Shown: positions 48,452 through 60,619 of the stretch, piece by piece
Layout: every line of letters begins with the position of its first letter
Position numbering within the stretch: position 1 is the first letter of the stretch
From: Bryopsis sp. KO-2023
Lineage: Eukaryota; Chlorophyta; Ulvophyceae; Bryopsidales; Bryopsidaceae
NCBI GenBank assembly: GCA_030272585.1
Contig: BSYQ01000004.1
Span: 5,208,001 to 5,272,000 of the forward strand
DNA length: 64,000 bases
Direction of reading: 5' to 3'
Notes under the pieces: generated by a model
Seen by the model: only the letters and a program-made list of their open reading frames with translations
The model's database searches: none
Told to the model about the DNA's origin: nothing
Translations under genes and position numbers: made by a program

Positions 48452-51337
48452 CATATTATGATCTGGATATTTTGACAGACACATCGTGACTTCAATCGAA
48501 AACGAAAACCCCCACTTATTACAATCTAGGTTATAAAATTTGACCATGTTTTTTTTTTGCAGTTTTTGTGTTTTTTTTTCCTGTTCTCCCAAAGAGATGC
48601 AGTGCATCTCTAATGCTTTTGAAAGGGAGGGGGGACTGGAAGGGGGGGGGAGGGGTCGTGTACTATCCTCTGCGCTCTGTGTTTTTTTTTGTGTGTTTTT
48701 TTTTGCAATCATTATTTGGAAAAAGAAGGAAAAGAAAATATCCGTACATATGACTTTTGTGTGGTGTCTTTTGGAAAGAAAAAACTATTAGCAAATGACT
48801 ATTTTTATCTATCTATCTATGTATTACACATTTTTTCGACTTGGTTTCTTTTGGAAAGAACCAATTAACACTTCAGTTTCTTTTTGGAACACAAAAAAAT
48901 AAGTTTTTTTTTTGTTGGTTTTTGAAAACAGAATATACTCATTGCAATGTCAGTTTGTCCAGTAGTGGATAAGAGACAATTAGTTAGCAGTGATTTGTTG
49001 AGGTTGGATTGCGGTGTTTTTTGGTTTGTTTTTTTCTTTATTATTACCTGTACTACCTCTTGCAAAAAGCGGGCGAGCAAGAAACCCTGAATGAGTCCAA
49101 TTTTCGACAGTTCGAGTTTCGACAGTTTTTTTTTTTTTAATCGATGGAGGGAGGGGGGGGAATTTTTGACTGACGGTGGGTTTTTTATGCAATACACTTG
49201 ACCTGGACGAAAGAAAGAAAGAAAAAAGGGGAAATGAATAAGATGATTCTTGGAAAATATGTACTTGCAATGGCCCTGTTTTGACTCCACTCTCAGAAGG
49301 AAAAAAAAAACAGTACCAGGGGAATATGAAAAAAAGAAAAATTCGGAAGAAGAAAATGCTGTCAGGTGATGTGGGGCACCTGCAATGGTACGTCAATCTG
49401 AATCTATTATTTTGCTTTTTATATATGTTCGTTTTTTTTTGTATATGGAAGTTGAAATGCAAAATATTAGGGAGAGGGTGCAGTGGCTTTCAGCTGCCAT
49501 TTCTCAGGCCAACAGTAATTATACCCCCAGGTTATGCAACTTTTTGGGATGAATTTAAGAAAACAGGTCGACCAGAATTGCGTGGCAAACCTTTTTGTTC
49601 AACAGAACTGGGACGAAAAATGTCGTTTATGCGCGAATCTATTGCATGCTTTTTCTTGGTTGGCCGACGTATTCCCGGAAAAACAAAAAAAAAAGGAAAA
49701 AAGGAAAAAAAATCATTTTTTGTGGGTCTTTTTCCCAAGCCACTTTTGCTTGATATCGTTTCCAGAAAATGAACCAGAAAATTCACTGGAAAAATTCAGA
49801 ATTGGGAAAACACCGGTGGGTGAATAGGTAGATTTGCATTCATTATGGATGGGTGTTTTCAGTCTGTTTTTGTTTCTGGGACGATTCTCAAGAAAAAAAA
49901 AGGAAAGAAAATCATTTGTTTCTTGGCATGACGAGTTGCTTACCGGAGAGGAGTGGGGAAAAAAAAAAAAACTCTTTTCTGAGTGGGTCGAACAAAAAAA
50001 AAAGATGAAAAAAAGAAGGAACAAAAAAAAAGATGAAAAAGAGTGTTGGAAAAAAAGGGAGGTTTTTTTCAAAAAAGAAAAAGAAATTGGGGAAATGGGA
50101 TGTTTTGGATTCATTTGCGATGGGGAGAGAGAAAAAAAAAAAAAAGAAACTAAAGGAAGAACAATGGGCTGTCTTCATAAGATGGGAAAAAAAAAAAGAG
50201 AAATCGCCAGAATTGGTGGATTTCTTTTTATGTGCTTTTGAAGGGTCTGATTGTGAACGGACCTTCAATTATATCTGTATGTGTGTGAGGTGAGGGTCGG
50301 CAAGACCGGTGGCTTTTTATTAAAAAAAAAAGAGAGAGGAATGAGTCATTGTGGAGCGATTATATGAAACAGTCGATGGTGTTGATTTTATTTGAAAAAA
50401 GGTACCGATTCCTCACAACAGCTTCGATTGGATCGACCAGCAATCAGGCTTTGGTGAAGATCGGCTTCTTTTGTTTTTTGACGATGATGTTCTGCGTGGA
50501 TGTGTGTTATTTCAAGAAACATAAAATTTGTAAAAGGTTTTCAAAACCTTGCGGAATGTTCGCACCAAAACCGCTCTGGGTTAGATCTGTGGAGCACCAG
50601 CCCCACTCCTGTGGCTTGTGAAAGCCACAAGTCGCTCCCTCAGAGAAATTAAATTTCGGCAAGTGAATGTTTTGCGTTAGGAAGGTGGAGCTCTTGGATG
50701 GATGGCTCTGTTGTTGGGGATGACACTGTGGCAGTTTGTGGATCGACCAGAACTCCCAGAATTTTCCTTTCATGAATCTGCAAAAGGTCAGACAAAAGGT
50801 CAAGAAACAGAGTTAAACAACTCTGCTAGTTTCAGGAGAGAGGGGAACCGCAATGAACACCAAAGATCCCCAAAACTGTCGTCAAAACAAGAGATAAACA
50901 TTACTAGGAAGAACCATTTTTTGCCCAGGTCGGGGTTGCTAGCAGTTCAAAAACGGCGCCACCAGTGGGGAGAGATGAATCCAGATTTCTGTTTGGGGGG
51001 TGGTATACTTTGTGGCCTAAATATCTTTGCAAGACATCACATGCACATTTGCAAATCAGTAAACAACCCTACGTCATATGTTTTCTGGGTTACACATCCA
51101 AAAAACCCGAAGCTGTAGAGCATGGCCAGTCTTGCATCTCTCCACAACTGGTAAATATCCTGGCATGACAGAGAGAGATTGTTCGACAGATGGCGTCTCT
51201 TCATGTTGGACGTGTCAAATCACCCTCCACCTTGAAAGCCCGCCGACAGCGAAACCTCCTCCACCAGAGAGCACTTCCCCCACCCGCACCGTGTCATTGT
51301 GCGATCAAGATCCCAAGCTTTCCAAAACAGGAAAAAA
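48452..51337. other. 2.9-kb intergenic region with polypurine tract
   Basis: No coding exon is supported. 49670-50210 is strongly purine-rich on the + strand, with many A-runs broken by G. The opposite strand yields long Phe/Ser/Lys open frames that are compositional artefacts. The last few hundred bases before 51338 are probably the promoter of the small Gly-rich gene. Confidence 0.5.
49670..50210 (+). repeat. Low-complexity polypurine (A/G) tract
   Basis: Dense succession of A6-A13 runs separated by G, GG or GAA, with short T interruptions, over about 540 bp. The strand asymmetry is strong. Confidence 0.75.
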
Positions 51338-52118
51338 ATGGTGTTGAAGGGTGCTGTCGGCTTGGGGTTCGTGGCGTTGCTGCTGGCGGCTTGCCATGTG
51401 GATGCATTCCGAAACATGAATGGTGAGGGTTGGGTTCGAAACAGCGTCGCTTTCACCGTCGAAATATTTATAGGATAGCACTATTCAGGGGGCAAGCGAA
51501 ACTTTGTGCTTGGGGGACTGGCGACATTCGTCGATTGCAAGTTTGATATTTCCCGCTAAAAATTGATCGATCTGTAGACTAATGAGGTTTGTTTGGTGAC
51601 TGCAGAACTGGAGGATGGGTCGATCGGCCTCGTTGCTCCGTCGCGGAAACTAACGCAGTGTGGTGGGTTCATTTCTGAGAATTGAATGACCTGAATTTTA
51701 ACTTTCGGCACCAGGCTGAATCACTGGAGCTCTTTCCTGTCTGTTTTTCCATTCTGAATATCTCTGTCAGTGATTGTTCTTGTGAGTCAATCATTGGAGA
51801 ATGATCAAGAGGAACCGGTGTTGGAAAGGGGTTGAGAGGATATCGATTCTTGAAGCAAGATCTTAACACAGGATTGTGTGTGTGTGTGCTTGCTCTGCAG
51901 ATTGTTGGTACCTTTTTGAACTTTTCGACCTCTGTGACTGTGATGGTGGTGGTGGCGGCGGCGGCGGTGGTGGACGAGGAGGCCGTGGGGGAGATGGTGG
52001 CGGATATGGTGGTGGAAGAGGAGGACGTCGAGGCCGAGGGGGTAGGGGGGGAAGCGGAGGTGGTGGAGATGGTGGCGGCCCCGGTCAGCCTGGCGAGCCA
52101 GGATCTGGCCGCAAATGA
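51338..52118 (+). CDS. Small secreted Gly-rich (RGG-type) protein, 119 aa
   Basis: Three exons, 51338-51422, 51606-51662 and 51901-52118, total 360 nt in frame. Exon 1 encodes a signal peptide (GFVALLLAACHVDAF). Exon 2 ends with APSRKLTQ, resembling the RRLLQ motif of other secreted proteins in this window. Exon 3 starts CDCWYLFELFDLCDCD, with paired Cys, and continues as a Gly-rich region with GGR/RGG repeats, ending GQPGEPGSGRK. The combination suggests an extracellular or cell-covering structural protein. Glycine-rich RGG segments also occur in RNA-binding proteins, but the signal peptide argues against that. No named family is recognised. Confidence 0.75.
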
Positions 52119-53940
52119 TGCCACCATTATGATCATGGACATCATCATTTTGGAGTTTTAGGGTTCCTTCCATCATTGAGACATGTTGGAGAGTTTCACG
52201 ACCTGTGGAGCTGAGTCTCAATTCAATATGTTTGGGGGCCTATGTGTGGAGCTACGGAGATGATTTGTGTTGATAAACTTGACAGCAAGGTTGAGGTGGG
52301 GGAGGGGCAGAGTGCTGGATGTGCAATAAAAAAAAATAAGACACGTTGTCGGAGATGATCGTTTGATGGTGCCTTCTGTGGGGAAAATCCAATGTGCGAC
52401 TTTGCAGCTCAGGTGCCATTCCATAAATGCGTTTTGTTTGAGTTTATAATGATTTCCAATTAACTTCTTTTGGAGGTCTCAGCAGACCTTACCTGTATCT
52501 CTCGAGACCTCAGTGCATTAGTAATATGTCTTTTTTTTCTTCCCTCTTGGGAGAAAAAGAGCTAATACGTCGAGCTGATTGTCATTTTGTGTGAATGTAC
52601 TTGTTTAGAACTAGATTAAAGCGCTTTTTCAATGAATACTAGGGAGGGAAGTGTGAATGAGTCATGGTTTCCTTGGCGAGGGTTCGATTGCGAATTGAGA
52701 AAGTGATGGACCGAGTTATTGGCTGGGTAGGCACTGGGTGATATATGTTTTGCCGGTCTCATAAGATATATAAGCAGTGTCGTCTGTTGAAGTTGCATGT
52801 ATCCGTGTGAAGGTGATTGTAAAAAATTCTGTTGAAATAACGAACAAAACAGGCAAATACACAGAATATGATACGACTTCAGGTCCTGGATTTTAGCAAT
52901 TTTATGAAAAGTTGTGGGTACAAGTATTGACGAGTGGCGCTCAGCCTCTTCTCTTTTCCGTTTCTCATTATCTCGAAACTTTGGGTGTCGACAGTTGCGC
53001 CACTCTGGAATAGAAATGGACCTAGGCTTGGATAAAAAACAACAAAACAATAGGTATCATCATAACATTTGTGATAGAATGTTTTAAGATGCTGTTGAAT
53101 TCGCATTCTTACACTTTAAAAATTACGATTACCCAACCGAAATACTGCTTTCCACAATGAGGAATTTTTAAGACTCAAAACTCGACTGGAAGGGAGCTGT
53201 GGAAGGGAGTAATTCAGTTGAATAGTTGCTGTGTAGTTTGTACAGTTAAGACTCAAGATTGTGGTATTTGAAGAGACTTCGCTTGGAATCGGGGTCACTG
53301 TACTTTTTACAGTGTAAGAATGCGAATTCAACAGAACACAAAAAGAGAAAAGGGAAAATGGGGGGGGGGGCTCCTGGCTCTCGGCATCAAAAGGAAGGCG
53401 AAAAAATGAATAAAGACATAAAGGCATGTCACAACGACAACAGCAATACCTGCATTGTGGAGGAGATGCCATTCTCCTATCTCCTATATTTAAATATTTC
53501 CAAGAATTCCACCACGGATACGTATGGGATCATGGGTTACTATTGTATAAGGTGTTCAGCCCCAAACACTCATTTGCACAGTGGACCAGCTGTGTGTGGT
53601 GTTCAGCTTCGATGCAATACACTAACAATGATATTGCCATAATTGATACATGAGAATGACGTCTCTGTCGAAAGCAGGTCCACCAATTTAATTTTTGGAA
53701 ATCATTTTCATTACATGAGCCAATGATTTACCGAAAGAAACGAAAAAAAATCAGACCAGAGTGTTACTCCTCTTTTTGGGGTTGCCTTGCAGAAAATCGC
53801 TGCCATGACACACCATTCATTCATACATAAAAAAAAATATCTCATCAAATACTGACCCTGCAACAAATAAACATGGATGAAATTAACTTTTTCGCGAAAG
53901 GGAAAGAGATTCCGTCCTCTTCCCCAAGTTTTTCCATTGG
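52119..53940. other. Convergent intergenic region
   Basis: Between the 3' ends of the Gly-rich gene (+) and the TMEM205-like gene (-). It contains a 243-bp inverted-repeat element (53092-53334). No gene is seen. Confidence 0.5.
53092..53334. mobile_element. Short element with 31-bp terminal inverted repeats (MITE-like)
   Basis: The left arm 53092-53122 begins CTGTTGAATTCGCATTCTTA. The right arm 53304-53334 is its reverse complement with a single mismatch over 31 bp. The interior of about 180 bp has no coding capacity. No convincing target-site duplication was found flanking CTGTTG/CAACAG, so the superfamily is open. Confidence 0.7.
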
Positions 53941-55320
53941 TTAAACCACCACTGCAGCTGCCAAAGTCCAAGCATGACCAAAGCCAGCCAGCAGAGCTGT
54001 TAGATTGAAGATGGAGGACGCCCCATGATACATGCTGAACTGCTTGTAGAGCTCTTTGATTTTTTTCTCATCCCGAGGCTTGGTGTTCTCCAGCTCATAG
54101 CGTTCGAACATCACTTTGGTTGCCCTCGGCTCCACTAGCAACCAATTTACCAGCGACGAGATCAGGGCAATGATTACAGCATATGGCTTGGCGGCTGTAA
54201 TGGGGGTCAACAGCATCACTCCGGTCATAGTGGAAGCCAAGAAAAAATATCTGAAGAAAACACACACACACACACACATACTGAGATTGTCTTGCCATCG
54301 ACAAAAGTCGTCCATTGGTCACAAATGGAGAAAAAACCCCTCGAAATACAAATGTATTGTATTTATTTTTATACAGAAAAAAATGGGCAGCTCCTGGTGA
54401 TCACACTAGGAGTTTGGTTGTCATTTAAGCCAAAAATATATATATATATATTTATATCTGAAGAAAAAAAAATAATAATAAAAAAAAAATATATATATAT
54501 ATCTTTGAGATTCGTCACTCATTTCCATGGTCTGCTCAATCATGCAACACTACATCCCAACACCAGTTTTCAATGCAACGCTAAAAATTCACATTGGAAA
54601 ATAAAACAGACGAAATTTTGAGTTGTGTGTGTTTTCTTACTTTGGAAATAGTTTTGCCTGCACCCTCCCAAACATCTGCCGAGGCATGTTCTTGAACATG
54701 GTGAGCCCTCCAATGAGCGAAACCCACAGAGAAGCACCAAACCAAGCTCCGAAGGCAATGACATGGGTGAAAATAGCCCATTTCTGGGACAACAGAGTGG
54801 TGGACCTCCCAGCAGCCAAGATTACCACTGCCAGGGCCAGACTTCGCACCTGAAACCCAGTCAGACAGGATCACACATTTTTCAGGAGATTCCACGATAA
54901 TTGCTCATTCCAAAGCACATATGAGCAAAATTCAGCGTTGGCATCAGCTGAATATGAACATTTTGCATGCACTCCCCCAAAAGTAATGCTTCTCTGTGTT
55001 GTGATCAGCAATTCTAAAAATTGTAAATTGTAAATTTTAATTTTAAAATTTTTCAATTTTCAAAAAAAAAAAAAAAAGAAAAGGAAAGAAAGAAAGGAAG
55101 GAATTGTACAAAGGCCTTCCAGTTGGTGGAGCAGGTTGCCGATTTTTTTGTTGTTGCCCATGGATCAATCTTTATTGTTTTTTTTGGGGGGGGTGATTTT
55201 TGAAACTGGAGGTGTGCATGAGCGCACCACAGGATTGTTGGCGAGCGATGGTTTGACGATTTCCCCCTCCACATCATCCACCACTGCTTGGGCCCCGTTC
55301 GAATCCGTCTTTTCCTCCAT
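53941..55320 (-). CDS. TMEM205-like (DUF4149) membrane protein, 203 aa
   Basis: Three exons: about 55228-55320, 54641-54849 and 53941-54250, 612 nt in frame. The TMEM205 domain is clear: WAIFTHVIAFGAWFGASLWV, then GLTMFKNMPRQMFGRVQAKL, FP-KYF across the intron, PYAVIIALISSLVNWLLVEP and a C-terminal helix ending AAAVVV. Four transmembrane helices are expected. Animal TMEM205 is linked to vesicle trafficking and drug tolerance; green plants have LEA-like proteins carrying the same domain. The first donor could be at 55228 or 55231 (both keep frame). The open frame continues upstream of 55320 without another ATG, so a longer N-terminus from a 5' exon is possible. CpG-rich DNA at 55240-55700 probably marks the promoter. 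Confidence 0.85.
55178..55193 (+). repeat. T8G8 junction, intronic
   Basis: Eight T then eight G in the first intron of the TMEM205-like gene (C8A8 on its sense strand). Confidence 0.9.
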
Positions 55321-57266
55321 GTTGGCGATCAGCTCACGAGCCTCCCCGACGTCTCCAGAAGCACCGACACTCGACGTAGAACGGGAAATGACCCTCGAGC
55401 GAGCGCGAACCAACCTGGAGTGCGGAGCAGAGACACAAAGAGTTAAGACTTCCTTGTTTGCACGACAAAACGAGCAGGCAGCGCAACCAGAGTTTGGTAG
55501 TTTCATCCAGAGGAGCTTATCTTGCTCAGGAGCGGACGTCGCATACATAAGAACAGATATGTTCGGAGCAAGAGATATGTATGAGCTGTGTCGAACTGCA
55601 CCTGGGAGCACCCAATCCGACAACAGGGGCCGGCGTGTGCAGACATCGAACCCCCACGCGAGCAAGCGCTGGGGAAACGTGGAGATTTGCGTTCATGTCG
55701 AAGGCAGAATCCGACAGGAAACAAAGAATGTGTGTCGAATGCTCGTTTCAAGCTGGTATGTTTGTCGAATGCTTTGTCCTTTCATTCAACTGCAGCCAGT
55801 GAATCACATCTGTGTCACCTGATACTGTGACTGTGGCGTTTGTTGGCGTGACTTAAAATCAAGAGTTGAGCCAGTCGAGGGTGTTGAAAGAAAATTGAGC
55901 TCCCTGAAGAGCAACATTTTGTAACGCTGGGGGAAAACCAGCAAATAATATAACAATGCTTCCAAAAGGAACGATATGCCACCCAATATACATATCTCTG
56001 CTCCATTCCCACCCTCCTCGAAGCAGTCTTTTTGTGCTTCATAGTTTTCAGAAAGAAAGCAGTCTTGCTGTGGCTTGATGGTTTTCATTCAGTTGAGTTT
56101 TTAAATGGATTCGCCAAAGGCAGCACACATAAGTTTGCACCATCTTCAAATTCACAAAAAGAATCGAGGGAACTTGACAAACACACAAACTCCCAGCGCA
56201 ACACACATGCATTGAGATCTTGTGTTTATGAGGATATTCCCTGATGACAGTCATGGAGTAGAGGCTGATTTTTGCGAAAAAATCAACACTGGAGGTAGGA
56301 CCCCAGGAACTTCAGTTCCATTACACCCAGAAACACAACCCCCAAAACCTGATTGTGTCTGGAAAAAGAACGAATACAAATCTACCCTGTCTGTTTTCCC
56401 TTTTCATATTTTCCTTTATGGGAATCTGAGTTTCCCCCTCTGAAATATATAACGTGCCGATAAATCCTAAGCAGCCAATCGCTTGCTACCCCTGTCACCC
56501 ACAGGTATGTGCGACTCGCCTTATTGGCTTGACCCTCTTGAGAATATGGCAATTGGCTGAATCGACTGTGTCTTCTTTTTTTTTTTTTTTTAATCTCAGA
56601 AAACAAGAACGACACAAAGGAAAACAAAATACAAAATGTCTTCTTGAATAATTAAGTGCCTTTCCCCCTTACTTCATCCCCCCCACCCCCCTCCTCTCTG
56701 TGAAAAAATGTTGGCAGGTGTGGAAAAACTACGAAACCTTTCCTTTCGAGAAATTTCCAACTTTTTTTTTTTTTTGTAATACCTGGGATTCACATCACTG
56801 AAGTGTCGTCTACAAAATTGAAAGTTGCGAGTTGAGGGGAATAGCCCACCAAACGAACGATGATGGCAGCAACCGGAGTTTTCACCCGGTGCAATTCTTT
56901 TGAATTTCAGCACCGACATGGCTTCCTCGAGCCCCTAGACAACCTCCAAATAAGAGGTTCCTTGCTCGCCAGCTCATACAAACAGAAACTTCCCATCCTA
57001 CAAAACAGAAGACACACAGAAACCCGACATTACACCTACTCCAAGCAAATCTTTCACATTTCTCTTTTTACATATAGTATATTTTATAATATTGAATTAC
57101 AACAAAGAATAAACAATATTGAGTTACTGTAAAACAAACAACATATTTTGTTGGAAATTCAAAAACACAACTTAAAAATTTTGTTCAAGAAGCTATGTGT
57201 CTCTTCAGCAAGGGATCTATACATATAGAGAGAGGTGTTATTCCTCCCACGAACTTGTTGAAAAAA
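55321..57266. other. Intergenic region
   Basis: Upstream of the TMEM205-like gene and downstream of the Ala-rich minus-strand gene. 55321-55700 is CpG-rich (promoter). The rest is AT-rich with T-runs (56577-56592, 56762-56776). No gene is assigned. Confidence 0.5.
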
Positions 57267-60064
57267 TTACAGATTTGTGTATTTTTGTTCTTTTTTCATA
57301 GATTTTCGGCACCTTGAACATCTGCATCCCTTGGAATTGCCATCATACTTCCGGCAGCAATCACGCTGAATTATTTCTTGGCAAACCTCCACATCTGGGG
57401 TCGATTCGGGTGATTCGCCTCCCTGCTCCTCGGAACTCTCAGTGCCTGAAGATTCCTCATCTGGTTTGGCTTCTTCAGGAGTTTCCTGGGAATCAGTTCC
57501 CTTGGAATCTGGCACTTCGACTTCCTCAGTTCCAGCATCACCCTCTCCAGATGCATTGCCCTTGCTGTCCCCTTGAGCAAATTCAACAGAAAATACAACA
57601 AGTTGGGGCATTGGACCGCAAACAGAAAACAAATTGTGAAATAAGCAAACTAGTTGTAGCAAGGAGCGATGCAATTTTGAATCTAGTTTTTTGACCAGTT
57701 CTGCTGGCCGTTTGTTGACTGGGTTTTATTTTTATTTTCGTTCAAACCAGCCGATTCCTGGAGATGTTGCTGGGCACCTTTTGTAGTGACATCGGTGGAG
57801 GTGGTGGATGTTGCTGATTCATCCACAACTTCTGCTCCAGCCTCTGCATTTGATTCAGCTATCGATTTCCCACCCTGCACCACAGCAAGGGCTTCCACAA
57901 ATGCCGATGCCACAACCTTGACCACAGCTTCAGACACCACCTGCCCTCCCCGGTGCAAAAAAAAGAAAAAAAAATGTTACCAGCTAAAAATGATGCACCA
58001 AAGTTGCATAGGAAATCTTTGCTAAAACAAAAAAGATGTTCTCGAATATCCTTTTCAAAGATTTCGAGAACTGGGCCTGGGTTTCAACGGCTCTAAGTAA
58101 ATGACAGAAAATAAAAATGCACTCCACAAAAAACTCCCCAATCAAGAAGGTTTTTCCTTCTTTTTTTTTGAAAAGCTTTTTAATATCCTAAATATCAGTG
58201 TTTCATTTCAATCACATTCCATGGTTGTCCCTTGAAAAGAAAAGGTGTTTTAGTTGTTCGTTTGCTGGTTTTCCACCTTAGTGGTGGCTTCCACAGAACC
58301 CCCTTGACTTTCAGCATCTACTGCTGCATTGGCGGCTGCATCAGCAACGGCAGACGTTGAAACTTTGGCCCTTGCCACCGCAACAGCCTCAGAATCAGCC
58401 CCAGCAGCTTTGGCAAAGCCATCTGCGATGGCTACCGCAACAACGCTGGCTACTGCCTTCACACTGGATTTGGCACTCCCTCTTGCTTCCCCAGTACCTT
58501 CCACGTTGATCTACAGAAACAAAAAATCATATTCAGCGGGGCAGGCTTACCACTCTAGGACAGTTGGACAGAGAAAACAGGAAAGATTCCAATTGAGAGA
58601 GTCAGTCCAACTTCTCAAGGTTGCTCCCGAAGAACTTTTAGATTTTTGTCAATTTCAAAAATCACATGAAAGGTTTTTCACACCAAGAATTTTTCATACT
58701 GGCTTCGAAGCAACAGCATAATTTTCTCATTGGAGTGAAACCCGCCAGAAAATCACTTGCCTTCACTGTGGTGCTCGCTACGGCTTTTGCAGTAGCCAAT
58801 CCCACAGCTTCTGCTGTCGATTTGGCCACGGCAGAGGAATCCTCTCCACCTTTCACTTTGGCCACAGCATCTGCAATTGCACTGACAATGGCATCTTTCA
58901 CTTCGGTCTGAGCATCGCCGACAGCATGCGAGTGCGCCTACCCAACACCAATAAAATTAAAAAACATGGAGGACCCTCCATTGGCTAATCCAATAAAACA
59001 CATCGCAGATGAAAGGCTCTTTTCCAAAAAAAATAAAGGGTTGGGATTGAGAATAAAGTGGAAATTGTACCTCGACATTCCCTCCAGTGCTCAAAACCTC
59101 AACGATTGCTGAGGTGCTGCCGGAGCCAAGGCCTTCCTTGACTTTACTCTTGTCCGCATTTTTCTTTGCTCCACCTGATAAGGAACGTATCCAACTTTCA
59201 CCAACGAAATTCTTGTCCTACTACTCCAAAAAAATGACACCAAAAAGAATCCAGTTCACCCCACAATGTTGCATCTTTCCATTGCACCATCCCCTTAACA
59301 GATTCATAGTGTGGCTAAGTTTCGTCGATTGCATCCTCTGTTTCCTGACAAGTGCCTACAGAGCGTTTCTCATTACGGAGCATTGCAGCACCTCCCTGTG
59401 GCCGTCCCTGTCCTGTCTTTTTGGCTAGTTGATGTTTTCTGCTCCTTTTTCGTTGAGTTGATGTTGCTTGGAGGGGATCTAAAGCCGGTTTACCTGTTCG
59501 AGGATCTCTAAATAATTCTAAATCTCAATAAACCCAGTGCCATAGGGGTCTGGCACACCAAAGAAAACCGTGCTCTATGTCAATATTGTATTGTATTGAC
59601 ACCTGGTTGAGAAGGCGCCGCTTGAATAACTGCTTCCGCCAGCGTATCCTTATCAGCCCCCTGATTTGCGGCATCTTTCAAAGCATTGGCGACGGTGTCC
59701 GTGTTTCCCTCTTTCTGCGCTTCCTTCGTGGCTTTACGAATCGTTTCCGTATCCCCCTGACGAGCAGCATCCAAAATCTTTTGGGTGGCAGCATTGACGT
59801 CCCCTCTCTTAATAGCGGATCGCAGCAGCGAGATTATCTCCCCCCCCTCCCCGCTCGAATCTTGCGCCAGCCTTCGGCCAAGGAACGCATCTCGATCAGC
59901 TGAAACACCAGCGAAAAAGGGAAATCGATCCACAGGAGAGGAAACCCACCAAAACGTCCGTCACAAGATGAGAGTGGAACTGATCGCGCACCTGATAAAA
60001 CACCCGACCAGACGCCGCACAGAATGCAGCACAAAAGCAAACATGTGGCGCTTGACGATCCCAT
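57267..60064 (-). CDS. Secreted Ala-rich repetitive protein with Cys-rich C-terminus, 450 aa
   Basis: Seven exons: 59992-60064, 59603-59899, 59071-59174, 58761-58937, 58277-58510, 57778-57940 and 57267-57571, summing to 1353 nt in frame. Exon 1 is a signal peptide (CLLLCCILCGVWSGVLS); exon 2 begins ADRDAFLGRRLAQDSS, giving RRLAQ. The middle is made of Ala-rich helical blocks with phased small residues (VSAIADAVAKVKGG, AEAVGLATAKAVAS, ASAFVEALAVVQGG). The last exon is acidic (Glu/Ser/Thr/Pro) and ends with a Cys cluster VCQEIIQRDCCRKYDGNSKG followed by CRCSRC and a basic tail. The intron after 58761 has a GC donor. It forms a divergent pair with a related gene starting at 60620. Probably extracellular matrix, scale or wall material; no named family is recognised. 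Confidence 0.8.
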
Positions 60065-60619
60065 CCCGATTCACAACGCCCAAAACACTGAATAGAACCA
60101 AAAGAAAGGGAATAGTCTGGGTTCAGGCACGTGCGCCGCAAGATTCCAGCGAAAATTTCCACACGAAAAATCACAGCACTTCCAGTTCGCAGTTGGTTGT
60201 TTGATCGTTATGGAGCTGACTCTGGAACCGGGCTGACTTCAACGTGCGTTTCATCATTTTCCATTGGACGTAGACGAATTTCTGTTCCAACCAACCTAGT
60301 GACCGTCGCTTCAGAGCGTGACAGGGCGGCGCAAAGTGTGAAATTTTGGTGGCAGTGATTGGACCGTCGCACGGCAATTGAGAAAACCATTCGGATCTTG
60401 GAAAGGTTCAAAAGCCTTGGCCAGGGGTCAAAGGAAGCATAGTGTTCTCACGGTTCGCTGTCTGTTGGCTGTTTGGAAATATCTTCGTAAGGCGGCTGTA
60501 GAAGCAACTTACAACTGTGACGTGTGTTTCGTTTTTCGAGATTGTTTGAAATCGTTTTTCAAGGACGGGTCGAAAACGAACAGGGCGAAAGGAACAGTGG
60601 CAAGCCAGTTGGAAACAAA
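60065..60619. promoter_or_regulatory. Shared upstream region of the Ala-rich pair
   Basis: 555 bp between the start codons of the two divergent, related secreted-protein genes, with frequent CpGs (60200-60380, 60480-60600). The pair may be co-regulated from here. Confidence 0.6.

Noticed and set aside
48068..48712. 214-codon minus-strand open frame
   Set aside because: It lies antisense to the last exon of the second RR-TZF gene and runs into low-complexity DNA.
49713..50268. Long minus-strand Phe/Ser-rich open frames
   Set aside because: They are produced by the polypurine tract and have no coding character.
56674..56919. Short minus-strand open frame with a plausible donor near 56785
   Set aside because: No downstream exon or similarity supports it.
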